Assembly (NCBI RefSeq): GCF_035978755.1
Contig: NZ_CP108414.1
Span: forward strand, 6,448,001 to 6,512,000
Length of the DNA: 64,000 nucleotides
Reading direction: 5' to 3'
From: Streptomyces sp. NBC_01298
GTDB taxonomy: Bacteria > Actinomycetota > Actinomycetes > Streptomycetales > Streptomycetaceae
Below the pieces are notes generated by a model. That model was not told the DNA's origin. It saw nothing but the letters and a program-made list of their open reading frames with translations, and ran no database searches. Below are positions 38,359-47,486 of the stretch, in pieces. A program made the position numbers and the translations under genes. Numbering within the stretch: the first letter of the stretch is position 1; the number at the start of each line of letters is the position of its first letter.

Positions 38359-38406
38359 GTCATCCCACGCGTCATGCCACGCGTCATCCCACGCGTCATC
38401 CCACGA
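38359..38406. repeat. Four tandem 12-bp units at the 3' end of the phosphatase gene
   Basis: The unit GTCATCCCACGC occurs four times in a row (second copy with one change, last copy ending in A). The stop codon of the minus-strand phosphatase gene is in the final unit, and because 12 is a multiple of 3 the other units supply further in-frame stops downstream. Confidence 0.85.
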
Positions 38407-39511
38407 CCGGAGCAGGCCCGTCGGTGCCCCGCTCCGCGTCCAGGGACAGCACCAGCAGGGCCACGTCATCGCGCGGCCCGCCCCGGGTGAAGGACCGCAA
38501 GTCCCGCCACACCGCCGGGGCCAGCCCCGCCGGATCGTTCGCCAGGACGGGCACGCGCGCGGCCAGCGGGTAGAAGTTCCCGGCGACGTCGCGGGCCTCC
38601 GTCACCCCGTCCGTGTACATCACGAGCCGGTCCCCGGGGGCGATCCGGAGCTCGGCCGGCGCCGCCGGGGTGGGACCGGCCAGGCCCAGGCCCAGCGGGG
38701 GCCCCGGGTCCACATCGACTTCCGAGACCGTGCGACCCCGTAGCAGCAGGGGCGGAGGATGCCCGCACGACACGATCCGTACGAGGTCCAGCCCGGGCGG
38801 GAACTCCAGCAGCACCGCCGTCGCGAAGAGCTCCGCGTGATCCACCGACTCGGCCGCCGAGTCCGCGAGCAGCCGCCGGTCCAGCCGGGCCGCCACCGTC
38901 GTGAGCTCCGCGTCGTCCAGCACCCCCTCCCGGAAGGCGCCGAGCAGCGAGGCCACGGTGCCGACGGCGGCCAGGCCGTGGCCCTGGACGTCGCCGATCA
39001 GCGCGCGCACGCCGTAGGGCCCCACCCGTACGTCGTACAGGTCGCCGCCGACCAGGGTGCCGTGCTGCGCGGCCCGGTAGAGGCCCGCGCAGCCGACCGC
39101 GCCGACCCGTTCGGGCACGGGCGGCAGGACCGCGAGCTGCGCCGCCTCCGCGACGGTGCGCACGCTCACCAGCTGGGCGTCGCGGCGTTTTCGGACCCAG
39201 GCGACCACCACGCTGAGCAGCCCGATCACCGCGACGGTTCCGAGGTCGGAGCCCTGGGCGTGGGCGATCCCGAGCGAGGGCAGGCCGATGAGGACCAGCA
39301 CCACCGCGGCGAAGACGGCCGTTCCGGTGGCCCCGTAGGCGAAGGCCGCCACCGGGGGGAGCCCGGCCAGGAAGTAGCCCAGCTCGACGTCGCCGGGGGT
39401 GATGCGCTGCACGAACACGAGCACGACGAGGGCCACCGCGGGCGCGAGGCGGGCCCAGCGCGGCGGCGGCGCCCCGCGCAGCCAGCCCGGCTCCTCGCGT
39501 CGGCGTCTCAC
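38396..39511 (-). CDS. Membrane PP2C-type phosphatase (SpoIIE domain)
   Basis: The 371-residue protein has four or five N-terminal membrane helices (APAVALVVLVFVQRI, YFLAGLPPVAAFAYG, AVFAAVVLVLIGLPSL, VAVIGLLSVVVAWV) and a C-terminal SpoIIE-type PP2C domain from about residue 150. Metal-site motifs are GGDLYDV, IGDVQGHGLAAVGT, MYTDGVTEARD and RDDVALLVL. Such phosphatases act on phosphorylated anti-anti-sigma factors in stress and development. The GTG start has a G-rich run immediately ahead of it and is not certain. It is divergent from the VIT1-like transporter with a 76-base gap. Confidence 0.87.
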   Translation of the reverse strand: MRRRREEPGWLRGAPPPRWARLAPAVALVVLVFVQRITPGDVELGYFLAGLPPVAAFAYGATGTAVFAAVVLVLIGLPSLGIAHAQGSDLGTVAVIGLLSVVVAWVRKRRDAQLVSVRTVAEAAQLAVLPPVPERVGAVGCAGLYRAAQHGTLVGGDLYDVRVGPYGVRALIGDVQGHGLAAVGTVASLLGAFREGVLDDAELTTVAARLDRRLLADSAAESVDHAELFATAVLLEFPPGLDLVRIVSCGHPPPLLLRGRTVSEVDVDPGPPLGLGLAGPTPAAPAELRIAPGDRLVMYTDGVTEARDVAGNFYPLAARVPVLANDPAGLAPAVWRDLRSFTRGGPRDDVALLVLSLDAERGTDGPAPVVG

Positions 39512-39587
39512 CCCTCCACCCTGATCCCGGCGCCGAACGCGCGCACGCCGGGTGGCTCCTTCCGGCGGCGCCCGCGACAGTGGGGGC

Positions 39588-40295
39588 GTGACGGATGCGG
39601 ATGGTGCGGCGGGACAGAGCGCGGCGATGAGCACACGGCTGAACTGGCTGCGCGCGGGGGTGCTGGGCGCGAACGACGGGATCATCTCCACGGCGGGCCT
39701 GGTCGTCGGCGTCGCCGGGGCCACGACCTCGCGCACGGCGATCCTGGCGGCGGGCGTCGCCGGGCTGCTGGCGGGCGCGCTGTCGATGGCGGCGGGGGAG
39801 TACGTGTCGGTCAGCTCCCAGCGGGACTCGGAGAAGGCGGCGCTGGACCTGGAACGGCGGGAGCTGGCGGAGTCGCCGCAGGAGGAGCTGGAGGAACTGA
39901 CGGGGCTGCTGGTCGGCAGGGGGCTGAGCGAGTCGGTGGCACGGGAGGCGGCGGAGCAGCTGACGGAGCGGGACGCGCTGCGGGCGCACGCGCGGGTGGA
40001 GCTGGGGATCAACCCCGACGAGCTGGCCAACCCCTGGCACGCGGCGCTGGCGAGCCTGGTGGCGTTCACGGTGGGGGCGCTGCTGCCGCTGCTGGCGATC
40101 GTCCTGCCGGGGGCCTCGCGGCGGGTCCCGGTGACGGTGATCGCGGTCCTGCTCTCCCTCACCCTGTGCGGGGTGATCAGCGCCCGCCTGGGCGGGGCGC
40201 CCGCCGCCCGGGCGATCCTGCGCAACGTCACCGGCGGCGCCCTGGCCATGGCGGTGACCTACGCGGTCGGCACCTGGCTGGGCACGGCCACCTGA
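39588..40295 (+). CDS. VIT1/CCC1-family transporter
   Basis: This 235-residue membrane protein resembles vacuolar iron transporter VIT1/CCC1, which moves Fe2+ or Mn2+. It has LRAGVLGANDGIISTAGLVV, ILAAGVAGLLAGALSMAAGE, then YVSVSSQRDSEKAALD and a cytoplasmic acidic helical hairpin (LERRELAESPQEELEE), and further helices ending MAVTYAVGTWLG. The GTG start with GGGGGC just upstream is preferred; an ATG 13 codons in is the alternative. Confidence 0.85.
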   Translation: MTDADGAAGQSAAMSTRLNWLRAGVLGANDGIISTAGLVVGVAGATTSRTAILAAGVAGLLAGALSMAAGEYVSVSSQRDSEKAALDLERRELAESPQEELEELTGLLVGRGLSESVAREAAEQLTERDALRAHARVELGINPDELANPWHAALASLVAFTVGALLPLLAIVLPGASRRVPVTVIAVLLSLTLCGVISARLGGAPAARAILRNVTGGALAMAVTYAVGTWLGTAT

Positions 40296-40360
40296 GGGAT
40301 CGACCTCCACGCCGTGGGGCGCACGGCACGCGGTGGCGGGAGCACTGCCAAGATGGGGGC

Positions 40361-41254
40361 ATGCGCATCGCGGTCACCGGGGCCACCGGACTCATCGGCA
40401 GCGCCCTCGGGCGGTCACTGAAGGCCGACGGGCACGAGCTCGTCCGGTTCGTGCGGCGGGAGCCGGCCGGGCCCGGCGAGGCGCGGTGGGATCCCGCGCG
40501 GGGGTACGTGGACCCGGCCGGGCTCGCCGGGTGCGGGGCCGTCGTGCACCTCGCCGGGGCCGGCGTCGGGGACCACCGCTGGACGGCCGCCTACAAGCGG
40601 GAGATCCGCGACAGCCGGGTCAAGGGCACGGCGGCCGTCGCCGCGGCCGTCGCCGCGATGGACGAGCCCCCCGCGACGCTCGTCTGCGGCTCCGCCATCG
40701 GGTACTACGGGGACACCGGCGACCGGACGGTCGACGAGGACTCCCCGGCCGGGGAGGGCTTCCTGCCCGAGGTCTGCGTGGAGTGGGAGGCCGCCGCCGC
40801 GCCCGCCCGGGAGGCCGGGATCCGGACCGCGTTCGCCCGTACCGGACTGGTCGTCGCCGCCGAGGGCGGGGCCTGGGGGAAGCTGTTCCCGATCTTCAAG
40901 GCCGGCATCGGCGGCCGGCTCGGCAACGGCCGCCAGTACTGGTCGCACATCTCGATGCACGACGAGATCGCCGCCCTGCGCCACATCATCGACACCCCGG
41001 CCCTGGCCGGGCCGGTGAACCTGACCGCCCCCGAGCCCCTGACCAACCGCGAGGTCACCGCCGCGATGGGCCGGGTGCTGCACCGCCCGGCGGTGTTCGC
41101 CGTGCCCGCGCCGGTCATGCGCGTGGTGCTCGGGGAGTTCGCCCAGGACGTGCTGGGCAGCCAGCGGGTCCGCCCGACCCGGCTGCTGGAGTCCGGGTTC
41201 GTCTTCCGGTACCCGGGGATCGAGGAGTCGATCAGGGCAGCGCTGGAGGCCTGA
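40361..41254 (+). CDS. TIGR01777-type NAD-dependent epimerase/sugar-nucleotide-like protein
   Basis: This 297-residue protein is a short-chain epimerase-like enzyme of the YfcH/SulA-like group. The N-terminal nucleotide loop is IAVTGATGLIGSALGRSL, followed by VVHLAGAGVGDHRWTAAYKR, VCGSAIGYYGDTGDRTV with the tyrosine pair in place of YxxxK, and a C-terminal DUF1731 segment (VLGEFAQDVLGSQRVRPTRL). The substrate is unknown. The ATG has AAGATGGGGGC just before it. An 8-bp hairpin (41279-41299) ends the transcript. Confidence 0.88.
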   Translation: MRIAVTGATGLIGSALGRSLKADGHELVRFVRREPAGPGEARWDPARGYVDPAGLAGCGAVVHLAGAGVGDHRWTAAYKREIRDSRVKGTAAVAAAVAAMDEPPATLVCGSAIGYYGDTGDRTVDEDSPAGEGFLPEVCVEWEAAAAPAREAGIRTAFARTGLVVAAEGGAWGKLFPIFKAGIGGRLGNGRQYWSHISMHDEIAALRHIIDTPALAGPVNLTAPEPLTNREVTAAMGRVLHRPAVFAVPAPVMRVVLGEFAQDVLGSQRVRPTRLLESGFVFRYPGIEESIRAALEA

Positions 41255-41278
41255 TGCGCCCCCGCCCCCCGGCCTGAA

Positions 41279-41299
41279 AGCCCCGGTGCCCCCGGGGCT
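41279..41299. terminator. Hairpin after the epimerase-like gene
   Basis: Perfect arms AGCCCCGG and CCGGGGCT with a 5-base loop, 24 bases after the stop. Confidence 0.6.
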
Positions 41300-41470
41300 C
41301 CGGGGGAGCGCCCCGGCGCACGCGTGCGACCGCATGTGAGCCGAATGCGACCGTCGTGCGACCGGAGTTGACCGCATTACCCGTAATGGCCCGCCCAACT
41401 CGGGTTCCGCTCGAGCCCGTTGGGGGAAGGAGGTTCCCCACACAGCCGGGCCGACCTCGGGGAGGGGCAC

Positions 41471-42721
41471 GTGCTCAACAGCGCACACGCACATCACGCG
41501 GACGTGGTCATCGTAGGAGCCGGAGTCTCCGGACTCGCGGCAGCGCACCACCTGATCGCGGCCGGGGTCACGGTCATCGTCCTGGAGGGCGCGGACGACG
41601 CGGGCGGCCGGATGGCCACCGAGACCGTGGACGGCTTCCGGCTCGACCGGATCGGCCAGATCCTGAACACCGCCTACACCGAACCGGCCCGCACCCCGGG
41701 CCTGGAAGGCCTGGTCCTCAAACCCTTCGCGCCCGGCGCCCTCGTCCACAGCGAGGGCAGGACACTGCGCGCCGGGGCACTCACCCCCGCCCGCGCCCTG
41801 ACCAGCGGCTCCCTCGACCAGGCCCGGATCGGAGCGGCGCTCGGCCGCCTCGCCGCCCTGCCCGAGGAACGCCTCCTGGCCCGGCCCGAGCGCACCGCGC
41901 ACGCCGCCCTGAGCTCCAGGAGCCTCGGCACGACGCTGCGCCCGCTCCTCGCCGCGCTCCTGCGCGACCCCGCGCTCACCACCTCCAGCCGCGTCGCCGA
42001 CCTGGCCCTGCGCACCTTCGCGCGCGGCCGCCTCGCCGTACCCGAGGGCGGCGCCGCCACCCTGCCCGGACTGCTCGCCGCCGCGCTGCCGCCCGGCACC
42101 GTACGCACCGGGGTCCGGGTCCGTTCCGTCGCCACCAACCTGGTCACCACCGAGGAACACGGCGACTTCAGCTGCCGCTCCGCCGTCCTGGCCACCGGCG
42201 CCCGGGCCGCCGCCGAACTGCTCCCGGGCCTGCGCGTGCCCGCTTTCCACCAGGTGACCGTGATGCACCACGCCACCACCACCCCGCTCGCCTCGGACGG
42301 CTCGCTGCTCCTGGACGGCGACCCGGACTGGCCCGTCGCCCACACGGCCGTCATGAGCGCGGTCGACCCGACGCGCGCCCCCGCCGGCCGCAGCCTGGTC
42401 ACCACCACCGTGTTCGGCCCGCCACCGCCCACCCGGACGGTCGCCTCGCGCCTCGCCCGGCTCTACGAGACCGCGACCCGGGACTGGGAGCTGCTCACCG
42501 TCCACCACACCCCCGAGGCCGTCCCCGCGATGCCGCCGCCGCAGGACCACCGGCGCACCGTCCGGGTCCTGGCCGGGCTGTACGTGTGCGGCGACCACCG
42601 GGATACCAACACCGTCGAGGGGGCCCTGCGCTCGGCCCGCCGAGCCGCCGCCGCCGTCCTGCGCGACTTCGGCATCCCCGTCCCGTCCGCCCCGCGAGCC
42701 GCCCTCCCGGTGGCGGCCTGA
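41471..42721 (+). CDS. FAD-dependent amine oxidase/phytoene-desaturase-like oxidoreductase
   Basis: This 416-residue flavoprotein starts with a dinucleotide-binding motif (DVVIVGAGVSGLAAAHHLIA, then VIVLEGADDAGGRMATETVDG), and the C-terminal FAD motif LYVCGDHRDTNTVEGALRSA is complete. The middle follows the amine oxidase/desaturase pattern, with VPEGGAATLPGLLAAALP and FSCRSAVLATGARAAAELL. It resembles the SCO homologues of carotene-desaturase-like oxidases that are not in a carotenoid cluster, so the substrate is open. The GTG start has GGGGAGGGG about 5 bases upstream. Confidence 0.85.
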   Translation: MLNSAHAHHADVVIVGAGVSGLAAAHHLIAAGVTVIVLEGADDAGGRMATETVDGFRLDRIGQILNTAYTEPARTPGLEGLVLKPFAPGALVHSEGRTLRAGALTPARALTSGSLDQARIGAALGRLAALPEERLLARPERTAHAALSSRSLGTTLRPLLAALLRDPALTTSSRVADLALRTFARGRLAVPEGGAATLPGLLAAALPPGTVRTGVRVRSVATNLVTTEEHGDFSCRSAVLATGARAAAELLPGLRVPAFHQVTVMHHATTTPLASDGSLLLDGDPDWPVAHTAVMSAVDPTRAPAGRSLVTTTVFGPPPPTRTVASRLARLYETATRDWELLTVHHTPEAVPAMPPPQDHRRTVRVLAGLYVCGDHRDTNTVEGALRSARRAAAAVLRDFGIPVPSAPRAALPVAA

Positions 42722-42774
42722 CCAACCACCCACCGCGCCCGCGGGGCCGACTCGCCCCGCGGGCAACCGCGGCC

Positions 42775-42832
42775 CAAATCCAGCCCCTCCGGCGTTTGAG
42801 GAGCGGGGTCCGGGGCGGAGCCCCGGGAGCGG
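42775..42832. repeat. Streptomyces-type intergenic repeat with hairpin
   Basis: This stretch carries CCTCCGGCGTTTGAGGAG followed by the hairpin CCGGGGC-GGA-GCCCCGG (42810-42826). From memory, almost identical elements recur in many Streptomyces intergenic regions. It probably serves as the terminator between the convergent oxidoreductase and TPR-regulator genes. Confidence 0.6.
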
Positions 42833-42946
42833 ACCCGCGGGGGCACCACGGCGCAGCCACCCGCCGGGCCCCGGGGGCGCACCCACCCCGCCGGGGCCGA
42901 GGGGCGCAGCCGACACCGCAGCCGACACCCCAGCCGACCCGCAGGG

Positions 42947-44461
42947 TCAGGACAAGGCGGCCACCCGGTCCCGATACCCCCGCACCGCGGACGCGTCCCG
43001 GTACGGCTCCAGCCGCCGCTCGAAGTCCCGTACGTACTCCACCGCCCGCACCGACCGCATCTCCATCGCCTGCTGCGCCGCCTCCGCGCCCAGCGCGCAC
43101 GCCTGGTCCAGCTCGCCCAGCCCCAGCCGCGCGGTCGCCAGCACCACCCGGCAGAACAGCCGCGAGCGCGCGTACGAGGGCGCCCGCAGCTGCAGGGACC
43201 GTTCCGCGTGCTGCGCCGACGCCCGGTACTGCTGGAGGTCCTGGTGGCAGTGCCCGAACTCGTCCGCGAGCTGGGCCTCGTCGTAGTCGCGCGCCCAGTG
43301 CGGTACGTCGTCCCCCGGCCGGGCCGCCCCCAGCGCGCGCTCGGCCCGCACCAGCGAGGCCGTCGACGCCCTGACCTCCCCGAGCACCGCGTGCCCGCGC
43401 GCCTCCGCCGAGTGCAGCAGCGCCTGCACCACCGGCGGCGGCCCGGAGCCCACGCCCTGCTGGGCCACCCGGGCCAGCTGCACCGCCTCGCGGCCGTGGC
43501 CGAGGTAGACCGCCTGCCGGCTCATCGTGATCAGCACGTACGCCCCGTACGGCCGGTCCCCGGCGGCCTGGGCCAGCCGCAGCGCCTGGACGAAGTACCG
43601 CTGGGCGAGCCCGTGCGCGGCGATGTCGTACGAGGTCCAGCCCGCGAGCCGGGTCAGGTCGGCGGCGGCGGAGAACAGCCGGCGTCCGGTGGTCTCCCCG
43701 TACGTGCCGCGCAGCATCGGCTCGGCCTCGTGCTCCAGGTACCGCACCAGGGCCTGGCGGGCGTGGCCGCCCCCGTAGGCGTGGTCCAGGGTGCGGAACA
43801 GTTCGCCCACCGATCTGAGCGCCGCGATGTCACCGCCGGTCACCCGCTGCCCGGGCCCGCGGTCGATCTGCCGCTGCCGGGGCACCGAGGACCGTCCGGG
43901 CAGCGGACGGCCCAGCTCGGTACGGCCCAGCTCGGGGCGGCCCAGCTCGGTACGGCCCGCTTCGGGGCGGCCCTGTTCCGGAACGCGTGCTGCGGCCTGC
44001 TCCGCGCCCCGGCCGACCCGCTCGTCGGCGCGCCCGATCAGCCAGTCCCGGCTGGGCACCACCAGCCCGGCCGGAGTGAAGGCGATCTTGCGCAGCTCGG
44101 CGTGCGAACCGGAGTCCTTGCGCCACAGCCCGCTGGCGATGTCCACGGCCTCCTCGGGGGTGGCCGCGAACTCCAGTCCCGCGTACACCGGGGCGCAGGC
44201 GTCCAGGCCCAGGTCCTGGGCGGACAGCCGCCGGCCGAGGCGCCGGGTGAACACCTCCGCGATCAGCGCCGGGGTGGTGCCGCGCGGCTGCTGCCCGCGC
44301 AGCCAGCGGGTCACGGAGGTCTTGTCGTACCGCAGATCGAGACCGTGTTCCAGACCGAGCTGGTCGACACGGCGGGCGAGCCCGGCGTTGGAGAACCCGG
44401 CCTCGGCGATCAGCGCCGAGAGCTGCCGGTTGGGGACGCGCTGGGCAGGTCGTTCCGTCAT
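42947..44461 (-). CDS. TPR-containing transcriptional regulator (NsdA-like)
   Basis: This 504-residue regulatory protein has an N-terminal helix-turn-helix-like region (LSALIAEAGFSNAGLARRVD, DKTSVTRWLRGQQPRG) and a helical TPR array (about 230-500) with AAADLTRLAGWTSYDIAAHG, QALRLAQAAGDRPYGAYVLI and QYRASAQHAERSLQL. From memory it resembles NsdA and its relatives, which control antibiotic production and development in Streptomyces. Between the two parts lies a repetitive insert of about 35 residues with GRTELGRPELGRTELGRP, encoded by 15-bp tandem repeats. I chose the ATG giving MTERPAQRV; an upstream in-frame ATG is less likely. Confidence 0.8.
   Translation of the reverse strand: MTERPAQRVPNRQLSALIAEAGFSNAGLARRVDQLGLEHGLDLRYDKTSVTRWLRGQQPRGTTPALIAEVFTRRLGRRLSAQDLGLDACAPVYAGLEFAATPEEAVDIASGLWRKDSGSHAELRKIAFTPAGLVVPSRDWLIGRADERVGRGAEQAAARVPEQGRPEAGRTELGRPELGRTELGRPLPGRSSVPRQRQIDRGPGQRVTGGDIAALRSVGELFRTLDHAYGGGHARQALVRYLEHEAEPMLRGTYGETTGRRLFSAAADLTRLAGWTSYDIAAHGLAQRYFVQALRLAQAAGDRPYGAYVLITMSRQAVYLGHGREAVQLARVAQQGVGSGPPPVVQALLHSAEARGHAVLGEVRASTASLVRAERALGAARPGDDVPHWARDYDEAQLADEFGHCHQDLQQYRASAQHAERSLQLRAPSYARSRLFCRVVLATARLGLGELDQACALGAEAAQQAMEMRSVRAVEYVRDFERRLEPYRDASAVRGYRDRVAALS
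43908..43982. repeat. Five tandem 15-bp units within the TPR regulator gene
   Basis: The units are near copies of CGGCCCAGCTCGGTA and encode repeats of the pentapeptide GRTEL or GRPEL on the minus strand. The number of units may vary between strains. Confidence 0.85.
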
Positions 44462-44634
44462 CGGCTCCACGGTCTCCTGACGTGACGGACCGGAGTCCCG
44501 GCCCTGTGAACGGCGTGAATGTAGCGGCGAACCTTGCCCGGACCGCCCTCTCTGTCCCACATTCATCCGATCGTGTGCAGAACCGGTGGGTCTCTTTACG
44601 GACCGACCCCCTCCACCCGCGTACGCTGCGCCCC

Positions 44635-44985
44635 ATGACCCGCCGGCCCACCGGGGAGCCTCCCCCCGGCAGCTGCGAGCGCCCCGGAGGCGACGGCAGC
44701 CACGCAGAGTCCACGGCCCCGCCGCTCGTGCCCGACCTGGTCGCGCCAGAGCTCACCGAGGCGGAGTGCCGGCGCTGCGGGACGTACATCGCGGGTCTCG
44801 ACGGGCGCTACGCGTGCGGGGTCTGCGGCTGGGTGAACGACCACACCGAGGGGCACCGCCGACTGCCCCGGGCGGACGAGGACCCGGACCGGCCGCCGAA
44901 GGGCCGCAGGCGCCCGAAACAGCTCCCCGGACCGCCCGGGCCCCCGGATCCAGGGCCTTGGGCCCTGTCCGGGACGGGCGGCTGA
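44635..44985 (+). CDS. Small zinc-ribbon hypothetical protein
   Basis: The 116-residue protein has one zinc-ribbon-like knuckle pair: C-R-R-C and C-G-V-C separated by 13 residues ([20 protein letters not shown]). The head is Gly/Pro-rich and the tail basic and Pro-rich ([17 protein letters not shown]). It has no catalytic domain and probably binds a partner. The start is ATG without a strong site; the gene lies 88 bases before lipB on the same strand. I recall similar small genes upstream of lipB in other Streptomyces. Confidence 0.65.
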   Translation: MTRRPTGEPPPGSCERPGGDGSHAESTAPPLVPDLVAPELTEAECRRCGTYIAGLDGRYACGVCGWVNDHTEGHRRLPRADEDPDRPPKGRRRPKQLPGPPGPPDPGPWALSGTGG

Positions 44986-45073
44986 CGGGGCCCGCGGGGG
45001 CCGCCGTACCCTTGCTGGGTGCGATAGGTGCACACAGCAAGTTCGTCGGCAGGTTCAACGAGGAGGCGCCGCG

Positions 45074-45871
45074 GTGGCTGAGCTTGGGTTTGTCCGCATG
45101 GGCTTCGGTCCGGAGGCCGTCGAGTACACGGTGGCCTGGGAAGAACAGCGCCGGGTGCACGCGGCCCGCTTCGCGGACGAGATCGAGGACACCTGCCTGC
45201 TGCTGGAGCACCAGCCCGTCTACACGGCCGGCCGGCGCACCGCCGACAGCGAGCGCCCGCTCGACGGCACCCCCGTCGTGGACGTGGACCGCGGCGGCAA
45301 GATCACCTGGCACGGCCCGGGCCAGCTGGTCGGCTACCCGATCATGAAGCTGCCCCGCCCGGTCGACGTGGTCGCCCACGTCCGCCGCCTGGAGGACGCG
45401 CTGATCCGCACGGCCGCCGAGTTCGGCCTGGAGACCACCCGCGTCGAGGGGCGCAGCGGGGTCTGGGTGCTCGGCGACCCGGTGGAGGAGCGTCCGAAGA
45501 TCGGTGGCCTCTCGCTGGACTTCGACCCGCGGCTGCACGACGAGGAGTTCGACCCCCGGCTGAACGGCCCCGAGTACGCCCCGTCCAACGCCGGCCAGCG
45601 CCGCGAGGACCGCAAGCTCGCCGCCATCGGCATCCGGGTCGCCAAGGGCGTCACGATGCACGGCTTCGCGATCAACGTGAACCCCGACAACACCTGGTTC
45701 GACCGAATCGTCCCCTGTGGGATCCGCGACGCCGGTGTGACCTCGCTCTCGTACGAACTGGGCCGCGAGATCACCATCGCCGAGGTGCTGCCGGTGATCG
45801 AACGGCACCTGAAGGACGTGCTGGAGCAGGCGGAGCCGAAGCCCAGGGAGATAGAGCCCGTCGCGGGCTAG
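45074..45871 (+). CDS. lipB: Octanoyl-[acyl carrier protein]:protein octanoyltransferase LipB
   Basis: This enzyme moves octanoyl from acyl carrier protein to lipoyl domains, the first step of lipoate synthesis, for the E2 and GcvH proteins. It has 265 residues. [18 protein letters not shown] and [18 protein letters not shown] form the active-site loop, [19 protein letters not shown] carries the catalytic lysine, and [14 protein letters not shown] the catalytic cysteine. An insert of about 40 residues sits between SGVWV and RKLAAIG. The GTG start has AGGAGG 7 bases upstream. LipA follows after 110 bases, and the PDH lipoyl-domain E2 is encoded about 11 kb away. Confidence 0.95.
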   Translation: MAELGFVRMGFGPEAVEYTVAWEEQRRVHAARFADEIEDTCLLLEHQPVYTAGRRTADSERPLDGTPVVDVDRGGKITWHGPGQLVGYPIMKLPRPVDVVAHVRRLEDALIRTAAEFGLETTRVEGRSGVWVLGDPVEERPKIGGLSLDFDPRLHDEEFDPRLNGPEYAPSNAGQRREDRKLAAIGIRVAKGVTMHGFAINVNPDNTWFDRIVPCGIRDAGVTSLSYELGREITIAEVLPVIERHLKDVLEQAEPKPREIEPVAG

Positions 45872-45981
45872 TTCGCGCGGGAATGGGTCGGGCCGCCCGC
45901 AGGTTGGCCGAGTGAAGAACGTACGAAATTACGGGCGTACCCTGGTGGGCGCCGAAGAATCGAAGTCACAGGGAGCCGGTC

Positions 45982-46935
45982 GTGTCCGCAGTCGCACCCG
46001 ACGGACGCAAGATGCTGCGCCTAGAGGTCCGTAACGCCCAGACGCCCATCGAGCGCAAGCCCGAGTGGATCAAGACGCGGGCCAAGATGGGTCCCGAGTA
46101 CACCAAGATGCAGGCCCTGGTGAAGGGCGAAGGACTGCACACGGTGTGCCAGGAGGCCGGCTGTCCGAACATCTACGAATGCTGGGAGGACCGCGAGGCC
46201 ACGTTCCTCATCGGTGGTGACCAGTGCACCCGGCGCTGTGACTTCTGCCAGATCGACACGGGCAAGCCCGAGGCGCTGGACCGCGACGAGCCCCGCCGCG
46301 TCGGCGAGTCCGTCGTCACGATGGACCTGAACTACGCCACCATCACGGGCGTCGCGCGCGACGACCTGGCGGACGGCGGCGCCTGGCTCTACGCCGAGAC
46401 GGTGCGCCAGATCCACCAGCAGACGGCGGGCCGCGAGAGCGGCCAGACCAAGGTCGAGCTGCTTGCCCCGGACTTCAACGCGGTCCCGGAGCTGCTGGAA
46501 GAGGTCTTCGCCTCCCGCCCCGAGGTCTTCGCCCACAACATCGAGACGGTGCCGCGCATCTTCAAGCGCATCCGCCCCGGCTTCCGCTATGAGCGTTCGA
46601 TGGACGTCATCACCCGGGCACGGGCCTACGGCCTCATCACCAAGTCCAACCTGATCCTGGGCATGGGCGAGGAGCGCGAGGAGGTCAGCCAGGCGCTGAA
46701 GGACCTCCACGAGGCGGGCTGCGAGCTCATCACCATCACCCAGTACCTGCGGCCCTCGCCGCGGCACCACCCCGTCGAGCGCTGGGTCAAGCCGGCCGAG
46801 TTCGTGGAGCTGGCGCAGGAGGCCGAGGAGATCGGCTTCTCCGGAGTCATGTCCGGCCCGCTGGTCCGTTCCTCGTACCGCGCCGGGCGTCTGTACCAGC
46901 AGGCGATGGAGAAGCGCAGCGGAGCCGTAGCGTAG
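45982..46935 (+). CDS. lipA: Lipoyl synthase LipA
   Basis: This radical-SAM enzyme inserts two sulfur atoms into protein-bound octanoyl to form lipoyl. It has 317 residues. The auxiliary cluster cysteines are C56, C61 and C67 ([12 protein letters not shown]), the radical-SAM cluster C82, C86 and C89 (CTRRCDFC), and the C-terminal RSSYRAG that ligates the auxiliary cluster is present. The start is GTG. It follows lipB and completes lipoate assembly for the E2 protein. Confidence 0.96.
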   Translation: MSAVAPDGRKMLRLEVRNAQTPIERKPEWIKTRAKMGPEYTKMQALVKGEGLHTVCQEAGCPNIYECWEDREATFLIGGDQCTRRCDFCQIDTGKPEALDRDEPRRVGESVVTMDLNYATITGVARDDLADGGAWLYAETVRQIHQQTAGRESGQTKVELLAPDFNAVPELLEEVFASRPEVFAHNIETVPRIFKRIRPGFRYERSMDVITRARAYGLITKSNLILGMGEEREEVSQALKDLHEAGCELITITQYLRPSPRHHPVERWVKPAEFVELAQEAEEIGFSGVMSGPLVRSSYRAGRLYQQAMEKRSGAVA

Positions 46936-47278
46936 GTCGTGGGTCCGTCCGAGGAACGAGGGCGGGCACGCGGCCGGAGCGGTGGCGACGCGGAGCTCGA
47001 CCTTGAAACCGAGAAGCGCGCGACGGTCTGACGCGCCTCCTGAGGCGCATGGTGCGCGAGGTATGTGAACTCGCGCACAAAGTCTTACTTACGGGTAACC
47101 CCGCACCGATGCGGCCCCTAGGCTCTCTTCAGCGAGAGACCTGGTGGGCCGCATCAAGGTTTCATCACTGTTTGACCAGTCGGTCATGCCCTGGTAACAC
47201 CAGTCAGTGACGATTGTTCGACGCACCGCACACACGCTTGGCAACCCCCGACGTGAGCACCGTGAAAGGGTCGACACC
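46936..47278. other. Intergenic region with two hairpins
   Basis: No gene of more than 40 codons is convincing. It carries two perfect short hairpins downstream of lipA: GCGCCTC-CT-GAGGCGC (47033-47048) and TGCGCGAG with a 9-base loop to CTCGCGCA (47053-47077). The remainder, AT-richer from 47080, should be the promoter of the following small gene. Confidence 0.6.
47033..47077. terminator. Double hairpin after lipA
   Basis: Two adjacent perfect hairpins of 7 and 8 bp, about 100-140 bases after the lipA stop, could end the lipA transcript. Confidence 0.45.
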
Positions 47279-47476
47279 ATGCAGGCCGCGCCCGTACGCG
47301 CCATCGCCATTCCGTCCTTCACCGACGCCGTCCGCGGCCTGGAGTCGCTGCTCATGAGCGGCGCCCGCCGGAACGCCTGGACGGCCGTCCTCGAAGACCG
47401 CCGCAGGGCCCAGGACCGGGTCGAAACCGAGCACGTACTCGAGGCCGCGGCGACCCGGACCGAGAAGGCCACGTAA
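47279..47476 (+). CDS. Small conserved-looking hypothetical protein upstream of a DUF4191 gene
   Basis: The 65-residue protein, with IAIPSFTDAVRGLESLLM and SGARRNAWTAVLEDRRRA, is not recognised by function. GAAAGGG lies 8 bases before the ATG. It ends 10 bases before the DUF4191 membrane protein gene, so the two are likely co-transcribed. In S. coelicolor the same small gene precedes the DUF4191 gene (from memory). Confidence 0.7.
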   Translation: MQAAPVRAIAIPSFTDAVRGLESLLMSGARRNAWTAVLEDRRRAQDRVETEHVLEAAATRTEKAT

Positions 47477-47486
47477 ACTTCGCTGC

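Noticed and set aside
44482-44634. N-terminal extension of the zinc-ribbon protein
   Set aside because: It overlaps the divergent promoter of the TPR regulator and lacks a ribosome-binding site.
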